A stretch of 64,000 bases of DNA from Candidatus Baltobacteraceae bacterium (GCA_036488875.1 DASXGW010000003.1:172316-236315); one strand, 5' to 3'. Positions 1-8,482 are shown, numbered from the stretch's first letter. Notes: generated by a model not told the origin, from the letters alone. A program made the numbers and translations.

Positions 1-234
1 GCCCCGGCGCCGAGTTGGACGATCGTCGCGCACGCCGCGGCGAAGGGAACGTGGTATCAGCTCGATCCCGCCGATCCGACGGTAGTGGCCGCCGTCGTCA
101 TGTGCGCGCGCGTTGCGGCCACAACGCAGGATGAGCTCACCACGCGCGGTTTCGGCGGCGCCGGGATTCCGTCGCTGAACTACGCCGCGCCGCTGGGTCT
201 CTACGTGGTCCGCAACAGGTTGCCAACCCCTTAG
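1..234 (+). CDS. C-terminal fragment of an unrecognised protein
   Basis: The window opens inside a reading frame that stays open from base 1 to a TAG at 232-234, giving 77 residues with no start codon in view. The tail contains YQLDPADPTVVAAV and a glycine-rich stretch followed by an aromatic/hydrophobic strand ending near YVVRNRLPTP. I do not recognise a family. Codon use is GC-rich like the neighbours, which supports real coding. A promoter for the next gene overlaps its last codons. Confidence 0.5.
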   Translation, partial: APAPSWTIVAHAAAKGTWYQLDPADPTVVAAVVMCARVAATTQDELTTRGFGGAGIPSLNYAAPLGLYVVRNRLPTP

Positions 235-248
235 CCTCCGGGTAGAAT
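220..248 (+). promoter_or_regulatory. Sigma70-type promoter giving a probably leaderless mRNA
   Basis: TTGCCA at 220-225 is followed after 17 bases by TAGAAT at 243-248. The expected transcription start is near 254-256, exactly where the GTG start codon of the next gene (255) lies, so the transcript would be leaderless. The -35 box is inside the last codons of the preceding gene. Confidence 0.55.
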
Positions 249-254
249 CAGGCG

Positions 255-443
255 GTGAACGGGAAGTCCCGGGAAACAATCGAGCGCTTGAAACACGCGC
301 TCACGCGCCTTAAGCGCGACCCGCGCTGCAACGGCGACCGCCGCCAGGCTGAACGTCGCAGGGCTGCCCTCGTGCTCCTGCCGGCCGGTCAAGAACGCCG
401 CTCCTATGCCGAGCGGCGCCGCTTCGAACGCCGCGCAGCCTAG
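255..443 (+). CDS. Small arginine-rich protein with (D/E)RRxxxRR repeats
   Basis: This 62-residue basic protein starts with GTG directly at the predicted transcription start. The second half is built from repeated charged motifs such as DRRQAERRR and ERRSYAERRRFERR, spaced so that arginine pairs recur every five to seven residues. It has no signal peptide, membrane segment or cysteine pair. The following gene encodes another tiny protein of the same style, so the two look like a pair. A nucleic-acid or acidic-surface binding role would fit the composition but is only an inference. I do not recognise a named family. Confidence 0.5.
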   Translation: MNGKSRETIERLKHALTRLKRDPRCNGDRRQAERRRAALVLLPAGQERRSYAERRRFERRAA

Positions 444-478
444 CAGGCAAGACCAACCTACTGCGCGTATCAGCGCGC

Positions 479-646
479 ATGGAGCCGAACAACAACTTAC
501 GGATCGTAAGCGACCGCCGCCACCTCCAACGGCGCAAGGTCGTCCCAGATTCTTTGAAGCCTTTCCTGGGTTGGTTAATCGCCGAAGAGCGCCGCCTCAA
601 CGAGCGCCGCTCGGAAGAACGGCGCCAACTCGCTTACAGCCTCTAA
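479..646 (+). CDS. Second small arginine-rich protein (55 aa)
   Basis: An ATG at 479 opens a 55-residue frame ending with TAA at 644-646. It carries SDRRHLQRRK near residues 11-20 and EERRLNERRSEERR near 36-49, the same (D/E)RRxxxRR pattern as the protein encoded at 255-443. A short hydrophobic segment (PFLGWLI) separates the two basic blocks. The stop codon overlaps the stop codon of the convergent glycosylase-like gene, an end-to-end arrangement that supports both genes. No clear ribosome binding site precedes the start. Function is unknown. Confidence 0.5.
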   Translation: MEPNNNLRIVSDRRHLQRRKVVPDSLKPFLGWLIAEERRLNERRSEERRQLAYSL

Positions 647-1161
647 AATTCTTTCGAGCGGCCGAGTTCTCGCGCTCGTTCGACCATCTCGCGCATCCGA
701 GGGTGTGTCCCCGGAATGCTCGTTACCCACGTCTCGAACCGCGGTACGGGTTCGCCCACGCGAAACAGAAAGTACCAAACGTTCATATCGCCCATGAACG
801 CAAACCGCTTCTTGAAATCTTTTGCGAACGCCGCGTACGACTCGAAGCTGCGCAGGTAGGCAGCGATTCCACCGTCTTGGCTTTGGATGCGCGTGAGTTC
901 CCGCGCGTTTTTGATCGTGGCGTGCACCTTGCGCGGCATGCGTAAAATGCCCGGCGTTTGAAGGACGCGTTCGACGTCGAGATCGTCGTAGCGTGCCACG
1001 ACGGACGGATCGAAGCCCGCGAAGGCCGCGCGATAAGCGTCCCAATGGGCCGCAATCTGTTTCCAGGCAACGCCCGCCTGAAAGACGGCGCGCGTCATCA
1101 CTTCGAAGTAGTCGTTCGGACTTTTCGGCTCGATGACGTCGGGTACGAAATCTTCGCTCAG
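643..1161 (-). CDS. DNA-3-methyladenine glycosylase I-like protein (HhH-GPD superfamily)
   Basis: The protein resembles Tag-type glycosylases that excise alkylated adenines. Recognisable blocks are FEVMTRAVFQAGVAWKQI, YRAAFAGFDPSVVA, the helix-hairpin-helix-like DVERVLQTPGILRMPRKV and a KVHATIKNAREL segment, in the family order. The N-terminal residues and C-terminal cysteine/histidine zinc site of E. coli Tag are not seen, so this is a shorter relative. The start is uncertain: the similarity extends upstream of the first in-frame ATG (1098), and a CTG at 1161 overlaps the TGA of the upstream amidohydrolase, which would be a coupled start. A longer ATG frame from 1317 runs antisense-like through the neighbour and is unlikely. 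Confidence 0.6.
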   Translation of the reverse strand: MSEDFVPDVIEPKSPNDYFEVMTRAVFQAGVAWKQIAAHWDAYRAAFAGFDPSVVARYDDLDVERVLQTPGILRMPRKVHATIKNARELTRIQSQDGGIAAYLRSFESYAAFAKDFKKRFAFMGDMNVWYFLFRVGEPVPRFETWVTSIPGTHPRMREMVERARELGRSKEF

Positions 1162-2336
1162 GGCGCGTTCGACGGCGCGTGAAACGCCAGCGCCGTCATC
1201 ATCGCGACGCCGGTCGGCAGCGAGCGTTCGTCGATATCGAAGAGGCTGGAGTGGTGTGGGTGTGCCGAGTCGGCCCCCGCCTGACATCCCAACGTGTAGA
1301 AGCACGCCGGCACGCACTGCGCGTAAAACGAGAAATCTTCGGCTCCCATGAGTTGCGTTGCGTCGACGACACGTTCGTCGCCGATCGTCTGCTTCGCAAG
1401 CACGCGCGCGTACTGCGTCTGGTCGACGTCGTTCGACGTCACCGGATAACGGTCGAAATAGGCAAACTCATAGCGCGCACCAGAGGCTTCGCAGCACGAA
1501 CGTAAGACTCGCTCGATGCGTTCGGACATCTTCGTGCGAACGTCTTCGGAAAACGTGCGCACGGTTCCAAGCATCTGGCACGTCCGCGGAATGACGTTGT
1601 GAATCGTGCCGCCGTGAATCGCGCCGATGGTCACGACCGCCGGCTCCAGGGGATCGATCTGACGCGTAATCACTTGCTGCACGGAACTGATGAACTGCGC
1701 GGCGGTGTAGATCGGATCGATCGCGTCGTGCGGCGCCGATCCGTGGCCGCCGATTCCCAGCACCTTGATTTCGATGGAGTCGCTCGACGCGTACATCGGG
1801 CCCTCGCGAAATCCCAGCGTGCCGCTGGGATACTTGGAGGAAAGGTGGAGTCCGTACGCTCGCTCGATACCAAACCGCTCGAACAAGCCGTCGTGAATCA
1901 TGGCGCGCGCACCGCCTTGCCCTTCCTCGGCTGGTTGAAAAACCAAGCACACCGTGCCCGCGAGATGGTCGCGTCCGTCGGCGATGAGCGCCGCGGCGCC
2001 CAAGAGGATTGCGACGTGCCCGTCGTGACCGCAGGCGTGCATGACGCCCTCGAACTGCGAGCGATAACCGTGCGAGGTCTCCTCGACGATGGGCAGCGCA
2101 TCCATGTCGGCGCGCAGCATGATGGTGCGTCCGGGGCGGCTGCCGCGCATCACGCCCACCACGCCGGTGCCGCCGACGCCTTCGGCAACGTCGTAGCCAA
2201 GATGACGCAAGCGGGCCGCAACGATCGAGGCGGTCCGGTGTTCGGCAAAGCCGAGCTCCGGATGCATATGCAGATCGCGACGAATCAGAACGACGTCGTC
2301 GGCCACGCGCTCGGGGACGGTGATTGTCGATCCCAT
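1158..2336 (-). CDS. M20-family amidohydrolase (N-acyl amino acid / IAA-amino acid hydrolase type)
   Basis: This 392-residue zinc peptidase-family enzyme would hydrolyse an N-acyl amino acid or related amide. It shows RRDLHMHPELGF near residue 20, the metal-binding ACGHDGH (Cys102, His104), the FQPAEEGQGGA block with the catalytic Glu pair, the GGHGSAPH dimerisation-domain motif and a late HPHHSS histidine. These are the standard M20D features in the right order and the length is normal. The chosen ATG at 2336 begins just before the conserved N-terminus; the frame remains open further upstream only because of the antisense gene. It overlaps the start of the glycosylase-like gene downstream, so the two are probably one transcript. 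Confidence 0.88.
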   Translation of the reverse strand: MGSTITVPERVADDVVLIRRDLHMHPELGFAEHRTASIVAARLRHLGYDVAEGVGGTGVVGVMRGSRPGRTIMLRADMDALPIVEETSHGYRSQFEGVMHACGHDGHVAILLGAAALIADGRDHLAGTVCLVFQPAEEGQGGARAMIHDGLFERFGIERAYGLHLSSKYPSGTLGFREGPMYASSDSIEIKVLGIGGHGSAPHDAIDPIYTAAQFISSVQQVITRQIDPLEPAVVTIGAIHGGTIHNVIPRTCQMLGTVRTFSEDVRTKMSERIERVLRSCCEASGARYEFAYFDRYPVTSNDVDQTQYARVLAKQTIGDERVVDATQLMGAEDFSFYAQCVPACFYTLGCQAGADSAHPHHSSLFDIDERSLPTGVAMMTALAFHAPSNAP

Positions 2337-2417
2337 CACCCATGCCGATTCGCGAGCGGCAGGGACGGGTCCCCGCCAGGTCGCAGAAGCGGGGCAGGTC
2401 GATCGGGGAACCATGAC

Positions 2418-2885
2418 GTGACCAGAACGGAACTCTTTACCGAATACGGTTCGTACCACGCAGACCCGCGCAATCGGGTTTGTCATAGCATTGGCATCCC
2501 ATTGATCGTTCTGGGGATTTTGGGACTTTTGCACCTGGTGCATCTCGGTCCGGTCGATCTCGCGGTTGTGGCTGCGATCGCCGTCCTCATTTACTACGTC
2601 GCTATCGATGTACGCGGCGCCCTGCTCTCGCTCGTCGTCTTCGCCATCCTGTATCTCGTGGCAGTGCGGCTCGTGTGGCAGGTTAATTTGGCGGCCTTCA
2701 TCCTCGGATGGGGTTTCCAGTTCGTCGGTCACAAGCTCGAAGGTACCAAGCCCAAGTTTTTCGAGAATCTGGTCTATCTCCTGATCGGCCCGCTTTATAT
2801 TTTCGAAGAGCTCTTTGGCTCGCTGGTGCGTTCGAAAACACCCCCCATGGAGTCTAAGGAGCTCTCGTTTCGTGTACGTAGATGA
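2418..2885 (+). CDS. Mpo1/DUF962-like membrane protein
   Basis: The protein of about 155 residues opens with the family signature FTEYGSYHADPRNRVCHSIG, containing the His14/His23 pattern of the Mpo1 (YGL010w/DUF962) family, followed by about four hydrophobic segments. The yeast member is an iron-dependent dioxygenase in fatty acid alpha-oxidation; bacterial members are mostly uncharacterised, so lipid oxidation is only a family-based suggestion. The GTG at 2418 was chosen because it lies a few residues before the conserved block and follows a GGGGAA sequence. The gene overlaps the start of the downstream zinc-ribbon gene by 14 bases, which suggests co-transcription. Confidence 0.8.
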   Translation: MTRTELFTEYGSYHADPRNRVCHSIGIPLIVLGILGLLHLVHLGPVDLAVVAAIAVLIYYVAIDVRGALLSLVVFAILYLVAVRLVWQVNLAAFILGWGFQFVGHKLEGTKPKFFENLVYLLIGPLYIFEELFGSLVRSKTPPMESKELSFRVRR

Positions 2886-3189
2886 AATGCTCAACTGTGT
2901 CGACTGTGGACGCGAGTTCGCCTTCACTTCGGGCGAACAACGCTTTTACGAGCAAAAAGGCTTCCAGAACAAGCCCAACCGCTGTCCCGATTGCCGTCAG
3001 GCGCGCAAGGCCATGCGCTCCAGCAATCAAGGCGGCGGCGAACGCGGCGGCGGAGGCGGCCGTCCGCGGGAAATGTTCCAGGCGACGTGCAGTCAGTGCG
3101 GCGCCGTAGCCGAAGTCCCGTTCAACCCTCGCGGCGATAAACCGGTATACTGCCGCGACTGCTTCCAAACTCGGCCCAGTTACCGCTAA
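2872..3189 (+). CDS. Zinc-ribbon protein with two CxxC pairs
   Basis: This is a 105-residue soluble protein. The N-terminal half contains CVDCGREFAFTSGEQRFYEQKG then CPDCRQ, which is the probable zinc-binding ribbon domain found in many small bacterial proteins. The second half has CSQCG and CRDCF after a glycine-rich linker, a second ribbon of the type seen at CxxC-CxxC DNA/RNA-binding proteins. The GTG at 2872 is preceded at 10 bases by AAGGAG, which decides this start over the ATG at 2887. It is followed by an intrinsic terminator. Partner nucleic acid is unknown. Confidence 0.82.
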   Translation: MYVDEMLNCVDCGREFAFTSGEQRFYEQKGFQNKPNRCPDCRQARKAMRSSNQGGGERGGGGGRPREMFQATCSQCGAVAEVPFNPRGDKPVYCRDCFQTRPSYR

Positions 3190-3198
3190 AACACAACA

Positions 3199-4647
3199 TC
3201 AAGAGCTCGCTACCGCGGGCTCTTTTTCTTTATAGGTCGCCAACGAAACGACGATCATCACGACGACGTTGGCGGCGAGCGCCGCAAAGCCGGGATTGAT
3301 TCCCCACACCAGTTCGCTCGCGTTGGCAAAGACGATCGCGAGTACGAGCCCGACCGCGATGCCGGCGGTCACGCCCCAGACCGTGATCCGTCGCCAAACA
3401 AACGTTCCGATCGTCGCCGGCGCGAACTGCGTCATGCCGTTGTAGTAGATCAGCAGCAGCTCGACGATGGTGCGCTGCTCTTCGAGCCACAAGCCGAGTG
3501 CCAACAGTGCGACGACCACCACCAGAATGCGCGTCGCCAGCGTCCGGGCCGCATCGCTCGTCGCGATGCCGAACTCGCCCAGCACGTTCTTGGCGAACAC
3601 GCTTGCGGCCGCGAGCAGCAGCGCCGACGCCGGGACCAGCGCCGCAAGCGAGCCGGCCGCCGCGATGAACCCGATATCCCACGGCGGATAGTAGCGCTGC
3701 ACGACGAGCAGGAACGATTGGTCGACGTTGGAACCGGTCAATCCCGGAACGATCAGCAGCGCCGCCAGTCCGGCGAAGAAGACGAGCAGCAGCACGATGC
3801 TGGCATAAACCGGCAAGAAGACGGCGTTGCGCCGCAGCGCGTTGTCGCTGCGTGCGCTGTACGTGGCGGCAAACGATTGCGGCCCCATGAAGAAACCGAT
3901 CGCGGTGAGCAGCACGGTCGAGACGTACCACACCGTGCCGTTGGGTGCGGTCGGGGGCTGCAGCGTCAAAAAGCCCGGATGGCGGCGCAGCACTTGATCG
4001 ATCATGTTATGGTGCGAACCGAAGAACTGCGTCGGAATCGTGATGCCGGCAAAGATCACGGCGCCGATCACGAGCACGTCTTTGACGACGCTCGCCCACG
4101 CCGTACCGCGCAGGCCAGCGCTAAAGACGAAGAAGGAGATAAGGAGAAACGCGATCGCGACCGCGGCGGTCGCGTCGTACGTACCGTAACCGGCGATCTG
4201 GAGAATGTGCTGCAGGCCGCTGAGCTGCAAGGTGACGTAGGGCACGAGCAGCACGAACTGACAGATCGCGATCGCGACGCCGAGCGCGCGGCTGCCGAAG
4301 CGTTCGACGAAGAAGTCGGGACCGGTGAGCAAGTTGCGCTCTTTCCCGACGCGCCAAATCGCAGGCAGAAGAAAGTAGCCGATGACGTATCCGCAGGTGC
4401 CGTAGGCCAAAATGTAATACGCCGGTGCGCCTTTCCCGTACGCCCACCCCGCCATGCCCAGGAACGTGAAGCTCGTGTAGATTTCCCCGGCGAGCAGCAC
4501 CCACAGCAAAATCGTTCCAAAGGAGCGACCGCCCACGATGAATTGCTGCGGGTCCATCTTGATGCGTCCCACGCTCAAGAGCGCGAACGCAATGGTTGCG
4601 CCGACGACGACGGCGACGATCGAGAGTGCGACGGCCGGAGCGCTCAT
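3199..4647 (-). CDS. Sodium:solute symporter (SSS family), copy 1
   Basis: The 482-residue integral membrane protein has about 13 hydrophobic segments and SSS-family landmarks such as FIVGGRSFGTILLWVLLAGE near residue 37, FVERFGSRALG and FSAGLRGTAWASVVKD. It most resembles the MctP-like monocarboxylate/amino-acid permease branch. It starts with ATG overlapping the stop of the DUF3311 gene (TGATG), an arrangement seen again at 25.1 kb. The substrate cannot be read from the sequence; organic acid uptake is a family-based guess. Its final codons lie over the terminator of the convergent zinc-ribbon gene. Confidence 0.85.
   Translation of the reverse strand: MSAPAVALSIVAVVVGATIAFALLSVGRIKMDPQQFIVGGRSFGTILLWVLLAGEIYTSFTFLGMAGWAYGKGAPAYYILAYGTCGYVIGYFLLPAIWRVGKERNLLTGPDFFVERFGSRALGVAIAICQFVLLVPYVTLQLSGLQHILQIAGYGTYDATAAVAIAFLLISFFVFSAGLRGTAWASVVKDVLVIGAVIFAGITIPTQFFGSHHNMIDQVLRRHPGFLTLQPPTAPNGTVWYVSTVLLTAIGFFMGPQSFAATYSARSDNALRRNAVFLPVYASIVLLLVFFAGLAALLIVPGLTGSNVDQSFLLVVQRYYPPWDIGFIAAAGSLAALVPASALLLAAASVFAKNVLGEFGIATSDAARTLATRILVVVVALLALGLWLEEQRTIVELLLIYYNGMTQFAPATIGTFVWRRITVWGVTAGIAVGLVLAIVFANASELVWGINPGFAALAANVVVMIVVSLATYKEKEPAVASS
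3201..3230 (+). terminator. Intrinsic terminator embedded in the convergent gene
   Basis: AGAGCTCGC and GCGGGCTCT form a stem around a TACC loop, followed by TTTTTCTT. It lies 12 bases after the zinc-ribbon gene, and its sequence also encodes the last residues (around YKEKEPAVASS) of the symporter gene on the other strand. Confidence 0.75.
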
Positions 4648-4835
4648 CACCAGCGGCGCTCCAGGCGCCCGATGGTCCACAGGAACACGGGCGTCAAGAA
4701 GACCCATGCCAGAATCCAAAAGAGCACGAACGGGAGGCCGAGGATGCGGGGATCGACGCGGTTGACCAGCGGCACGGCAACCGTGAGTGCCGCGATCGGT
4801 ATCGCGGCCAGCACCGCGCGCAATGGAACCATCAC
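4647..4835 (-). CDS. DUF3311 small membrane protein, partner of symporter copy 1
   Basis: This 62-residue protein has two hydrophobic segments, LRAVLAAIPIAALTVAVPLV and the LPFVLFWILAWVFLTPVFLW region, with an RVDPRILGLPF loop typical of DUF3311. DUF3311 proteins usually sit directly upstream of SSS permeases and are thought to act as small accessory subunits. Here the stop overlaps the symporter start by one base. The start could equally be the second Met (4832). The gene is divergent from the FAD oxidoreductase at 4858, so 4836-4857 must hold both control regions. Confidence 0.78.
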   Translation of the reverse strand: MMVPLRAVLAAIPIAALTVAVPLVNRVDPRILGLPFVLFWILAWVFLTPVFLWTIGRLERRW

Positions 4836-4857
4836 GAACTAATAGTATAGGGGTGCT

Positions 4858-6381
4858 ATGGAAACCTATGACGTCGTCGTCATCGGCGCCGGGCATAACG
4901 GTCTGGTCTGTGCGGCGCTCTTAGCCAAGTCCGGCCGGTCGGTGGCCGTCTTCGAGCGTGAGCCCGAGATCGGCGGGGCGGCCGTCAGCCAAACCGACGT
5001 GTGGCCGGGCTACACGCTGTCGATGGCGTCGTACGTGCTCAGCACGTTCGATCCGTGGCTGATCGAAGAGCTCGGGCTGCGTTCGTACGGCCTCGAGTTC
5101 TATCGCAAAGATCCCTACGCGTTTACACCATTGCTCGACGGACGATCGCTGCTGCTAGGCAGCGACGGCGCCGCCAACGCGCGCGAGATTGCGGCTTTCG
5201 ATCCGTCCGACGTCGCGGGGTTTCAAGCATACGGCGACGTCACCGATCGCGCCGGCAAAGCGCTGTTCGATTCGTTCTCCGATCCGGAGCCGTGCTTCGA
5301 TAACTTTGACGGCGATACGCAGGCGCTGCTGCGCGGTTCGGCAGCCGAACTTGTCGAGAAGTACGTCAAGACGCCCGTACTTCAAGCCGAGCTCGTCAAC
5401 GACGGATTGATCGGCACGTACCTCGGTCCGCGCGATCCCGGCACGGGATACGTGCTGGCGCACCATCTTGCGGGACGCGTGTTGGGCATTCAGGGCGCGT
5501 GGGCGTTCGTGCGCGGCGGCATGGGCTCGGTGACCGGCGCAATTGCGTCGGCTGCGCGCGCCCACGGCGCTAAAATCGTTAGTGGCCGTCGCGTCGCCAA
5601 GGTGCTCACCTTCGGCGAGCGCGCGATCGGCGTGGTGCTCGACGACGGCACCGAAATCGCCGCCAAAGCCGTCGCTTCCAACGCCCATCCGCGCACGACA
5701 TTTCTCGACTTGCTCGACGGCGGCCAACTCCCGCTTGACCTCGTGGACAAAGTCTTGGGTTGGAAAACCGTCGGACCGTCGCTCAAGCTCAACCTCGCGC
5801 TGGGCGAACTGCCGAACTTTACGGCGCGTCCGGGAACCAATCCGCAGCCGCATCATCGCGCGACGATTCACGTCGCCCCGACCATCGAGTATTTGCAGCG
5901 CGCCTACGAAGACGCGCGCGCCGGCGGGGTAAGCAAGGAACCGTTGATCGAATGTTTCCTGCAAACGCCGACGGATCCGTCGCTCGCTCCCCCGGGCAAA
6001 CACATTCTCTCGATTTTCGCGCAGTGGTTTCCGTGCGATCGCCCCGACGGCTGGTCGCCGAACGCGCGCGAGTCGGCCGCCGATTCGATCGTCGAAATCC
6101 TCGGACGCTTTGCGCCGAATCTTCCCAACGCCATCGAACACCGCGTCATCCTTGCGGCTCCCGATCTCGAGCGGCGCTTCGGTTTGATCGGCGGGCACAT
6201 TTTCCACGGCGAGTTGCTGCCGGGACAGATCTTCGAAGATCGCTTCGCCACGCGCACGCCGATCGAGAATCTCTATCTCTGCGGTTCGGGCGCGCATCCC
6301 GGCGGCTGCGTCAGCGGCTTCCCCGGCAAACGCGCCGCCGCAGCCATTCACCACGATCTGCGACAGAAGGTAGGAGCATGA
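4858..6381 (+). CDS. FAD-dependent oxidoreductase of the phytoene desaturase/PYROXD2 type
   Basis: This 507-residue flavoprotein begins with a Rossmann motif VVIGAGHNGLVCAALLAKSG near residues 7-26, followed by the FEREPEIGGAA second motif. Its C-terminus holds the FAD-closing block NLYLCGSGAHPGGCVSGFPG. This architecture is that of NAD(P)/FAD-dependent oxidoreductases related to phytoene desaturase and human PYROXD2. No carotenoid genes are nearby, so carotenoid work is not supported. Its stop overlaps the start of the O-methyltransferase (ATGA), so the two are co-translated. The start ATG is next to the glycine motif and cannot be much further in. Confidence 0.82.
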   Translation: METYDVVVIGAGHNGLVCAALLAKSGRSVAVFEREPEIGGAAVSQTDVWPGYTLSMASYVLSTFDPWLIEELGLRSYGLEFYRKDPYAFTPLLDGRSLLLGSDGAANAREIAAFDPSDVAGFQAYGDVTDRAGKALFDSFSDPEPCFDNFDGDTQALLRGSAAELVEKYVKTPVLQAELVNDGLIGTYLGPRDPGTGYVLAHHLAGRVLGIQGAWAFVRGGMGSVTGAIASAARAHGAKIVSGRRVAKVLTFGERAIGVVLDDGTEIAAKAVASNAHPRTTFLDLLDGGQLPLDLVDKVLGWKTVGPSLKLNLALGELPNFTARPGTNPQPHHRATIHVAPTIEYLQRAYEDARAGGVSKEPLIECFLQTPTDPSLAPPGKHILSIFAQWFPCDRPDGWSPNARESAADSIVEILGRFAPNLPNAIEHRVILAAPDLERRFGLIGGHIFHGELLPGQIFEDRFATRTPIENLYLCGSGAHPGGCVSGFPGKRAAAAIHHDLRQKVGA

Positions 6382-7040
6382 CCGTAGGCAAGAGCGATTT
6401 CATCGACCAATCGGTGCAAGAGTACATCCTGTCACAGACCGTGCACGAGACGGCGATTCAGCGCGCGCTGCGTGAGGAGACGTCGCACCGCTCCAACGCG
6501 CAGATGCAAATCGGTCCCGATCAAGCGCAGTTCATGGCGCTGCTTGCGCATATTATCGGCGCCCGGCGCTATTTGGAGATCGGCGTATTCACCGGCTACA
6601 GCACGTTAGCGATGGCGCTCGCGCTGCCGTCGGACGGCCGGATCGTCGCCTGCGACGTCAGCGAAGAGTATACGTCGGTCGCTCGCCGGTATTGGGAGCA
6701 AGCAGGCGTAGCCGGCAAGATCGACCTGCGCCTTGCGCCCGCGCTGGAAACGCTCGAACGAATCGTTGGTGAAAAAACCGAGCCGTTCGACATGGCGTTC
6801 ATCGACGCCGATAAGGAGAACGTCGCCAAGTATTTTGAGTACTGTCTGCAGCTCGTCCGTCCGGGCGGGCTAATCTTGGTCGATAACGTACTCTGGAGCG
6901 GAAGAGTCGCGAACTCGTCCGTCAACGACGCCGACACGTGCGCACTCCGTAACGTGAGCGTTCGCGCCGCCAACGACGATCGCGTGGAAGTCTCGCTCGT
7001 CCCGATCTGCGACGGCATTCTGATCGCCCGCAAGCGCTAA
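6378..7040 (+). CDS. Class I SAM-dependent O-methyltransferase (catechol-OMT-like)
   Basis: This 220-residue enzyme carries the SAM-binding YLEIGVFTGYSTLAMA, the metal-ligand block MAFIDADKENV and LVDNVLWSGRV, all typical of the cation-dependent methyltransferase_3 family (caffeoyl-CoA/catechol OMT). Members methylate catechol-like or other hydroxyl groups. The ATG overlaps the end of the upstream flavoprotein and is preceded by TAGGAG. A joint role with the oxidoreductase is implied by the overlap, but the substrate is unknown. Confidence 0.88.
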   Translation: MTVGKSDFIDQSVQEYILSQTVHETAIQRALREETSHRSNAQMQIGPDQAQFMALLAHIIGARRYLEIGVFTGYSTLAMALALPSDGRIVACDVSEEYTSVARRYWEQAGVAGKIDLRLAPALETLERIVGEKTEPFDMAFIDADKENVAKYFEYCLQLVRPGGLILVDNVLWSGRVANSSVNDADTCALRNVSVRAANDDRVEVSLVPICDGILIARKR

Positions 7041-7137
7041 TCTTGGAAACGCTTTGGAGAAAGACGCACTCATGGGCGACGTGTCGCTCTACTCGCGCCC
7101 AGTCTGTGATTACTTCATGCTCGCCGGGCGGCGGACA

Positions 7138-7177
7138 TGCTTCGCTCGCTCAGGATAACGAAGTCGAGGGGCAGGCG
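7138..7177 (+). repeat. Partial, rearranged copy of a dispersed repeat
   Basis: The intergenic 7041-7200 segment contains CGCTCAGGATAACGAAGTCG followed by AGGGGCAGGCG. The right part matches the 50-bp repeat at 11516 and 31201, and the left part is that repeat's beginning in inverted form. I see no gene in this gap. Confidence 0.5.
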
Positions 7178-7200
7178 AATCCAACGCGAAACGAGAGCGC

Positions 7201-7704
7201 ATGCGCTTACTCTTGACAGGCCTTTTGCTTTTTATATTTCCGCTGACGGCGGTTGCCGCTGACTCGCCGTGGCCGCCGATTCCCCAAGGACAGCCCTACG
7301 CCGCGCCGCCTGTCGTCCCAACGCCATCCGCGACGGCGTTGAAGAAGGCCCCGGTGACCGACGCGCACGGCGTCACGATTGTGTTCTTCCCTCCGGGAAG
7401 CGAGGGGTTGGAATCGCAGATCGATGGCGCCTACACGAGCGGTGGATATTTTGCTGGAGTGTGGGATGAACTCATTAAGGGCGGCGTAACTATGCAGTTG
7501 CAATGGTGGAAGTTTGCCGGTACGCACAACGGCGCTTATGGGACATTCGATCCGAATCGGCCCGGGCACAATATCAGCGTCGCGATCGACCCGAACGATG
7601 CCTCCGGTAATCCGTATCCTCCCGGAATTCTGGAAACAAATATTGTTCGGGGGGTTTTCATGGCATACTTTGGATGGACTGCGTACAAACGCTTCGCGCA
7701 CTAG
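7201..7704 (+). CDS. Secreted protein of unknown function
   Basis: The 167-residue product starts with a clear signal peptide (MRLLLTGLLLFIFPLTAVAA, cleavage near residue 20), then a proline-rich stretch and a compact domain with DAHGVTIVFFPPGSEG, several tryptophans in LQWWKFAGTHNG and a C-terminal FMAYFGWTAYKRF. There is no lipobox, so export to the periplasm or medium is likely. I do not recognise a family. Its stop codon is one base from the stop of the convergent aspartyl protease gene. Confidence 0.6.
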   Translation: MRLLLTGLLLFIFPLTAVAADSPWPPIPQGQPYAAPPVVPTPSATALKKAPVTDAHGVTIVFFPPGSEGLESQIDGAYTSGGYFAGVWDELIKGGVTMQLQWWKFAGTHNGAYGTFDPNRPGHNISVAIDPNDASGNPYPPGILETNIVRGVFMAYFGWTAYKRFAH

Positions 7705-7705
7705 G

Positions 7706-8482
7706 CTATTGGAAACACATCCGGCGATTCGGGTAATCGATCGCGATTTGATGCACGGTCGGTAGGTTCGTTTCGACGAGGCCGTTGTAGCCATCGGGTC
7801 GCTGCGGCGAGGTGCACAGCTGCAGTTGGGCGACGGGACCGCCGTCGTAGAACGCGATACCGGCATTTTGGCCGCAACTCATGCCGTATTGCGCCGGCGT
7901 GAGGTTCGATCCGGCGCCGCTCCAGAGCACGCCGCCGCCGGTCGCGCCGGAATCGAGCACGACGTTGCCGATTTTCGTGCCGTTGACGTCGATCGAGCCA
8001 AGTGGAACCCGCGGCGTCAGATCGACCGGCTCGCAGTGCATGCGATCGACCGCGGCGGTCGCAGGGAAGAGCGTCACCTGGTTATGATCGCGATCGATCA
8101 AGGTCGGGACGCGCGACAGAAAATCGTAGCCGCAGAGGATGACGTTGCTCGGCAAATTCGACGAAATCCGCGCCGGCATGCCGTGAGCGGTATACGATCC
8201 TGCCGTGAAATCGGTGATGGTCGTCTGATAGTCGGCGTAGCGCCGCCCGTCGGGTGCGATCTCTTCGAGCGGCGCGCCGAACTGCAGGCCCGCGTTGCGC
8301 GCGGCATCCGCGGAAAGCAGCATGACCGACGCACCGGTGTCGATCACGCAACGCTCCGTGCGCCCGTCGACCTGAACCGGAATCGTCGCGCGCGTTCCGT
8401 CGAGGCCGCTGCCGATCACGACCGGCGCCGTGGCTCCCAAGAGAAAAAGGGCGAAAACCGCGGCTCTCATAACTCCCCGCAT
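7706..8482 (-). CDS. Exported retropepsin-like aspartyl protease
   Basis: The 258-residue protein has an N-terminal signal peptide ([13 protein letters not shown]) and two aspartyl-protease lobes. The first carries [13 protein letters not shown] with Asp48, the second [14 protein letters not shown]. This two-site layout is that of bacterial retropepsin-like or clan AA proteases acting outside the cytoplasm. The start at 8482 is preceded by GAGGTG at 8 bases; the Met at 8470 is a possible alternative. It is divergent from the fused monooxygenase with only five bases between start codons. Confidence 0.8.
   Translation of the reverse strand: MRGVMRAAVFALFLLGATAPVVIGSGLDGTRATIPVQVDGRTERCVIDTGASVMLLSADAARNAGLQFGAPLEEIAPDGRRYADYQTTITDFTAGSYTAHGMPARISSNLPSNVILCGYDFLSRVPTLIDRDHNQVTLFPATAAVDRMHCEPVDLTPRVPLGSIDVNGTKIGNVVLDSGATGGGVLWSGAGSNLTPAQYGMSCGQNAGIAFYDGGPVAQLQLCTSPQRPDGYNGLVETNLPTVHQIAIDYPNRRMCFQ

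Noticed and set aside
3718..4842. A 374-codon plus-strand frame
   Set aside because: It is opposite the first SSS symporter and lacks any membrane or catalytic motif.
4836..4857. A strong divergent promoter
   Set aside because: TAGTAT-like words are present but no matching -35 can be seen for either direction.
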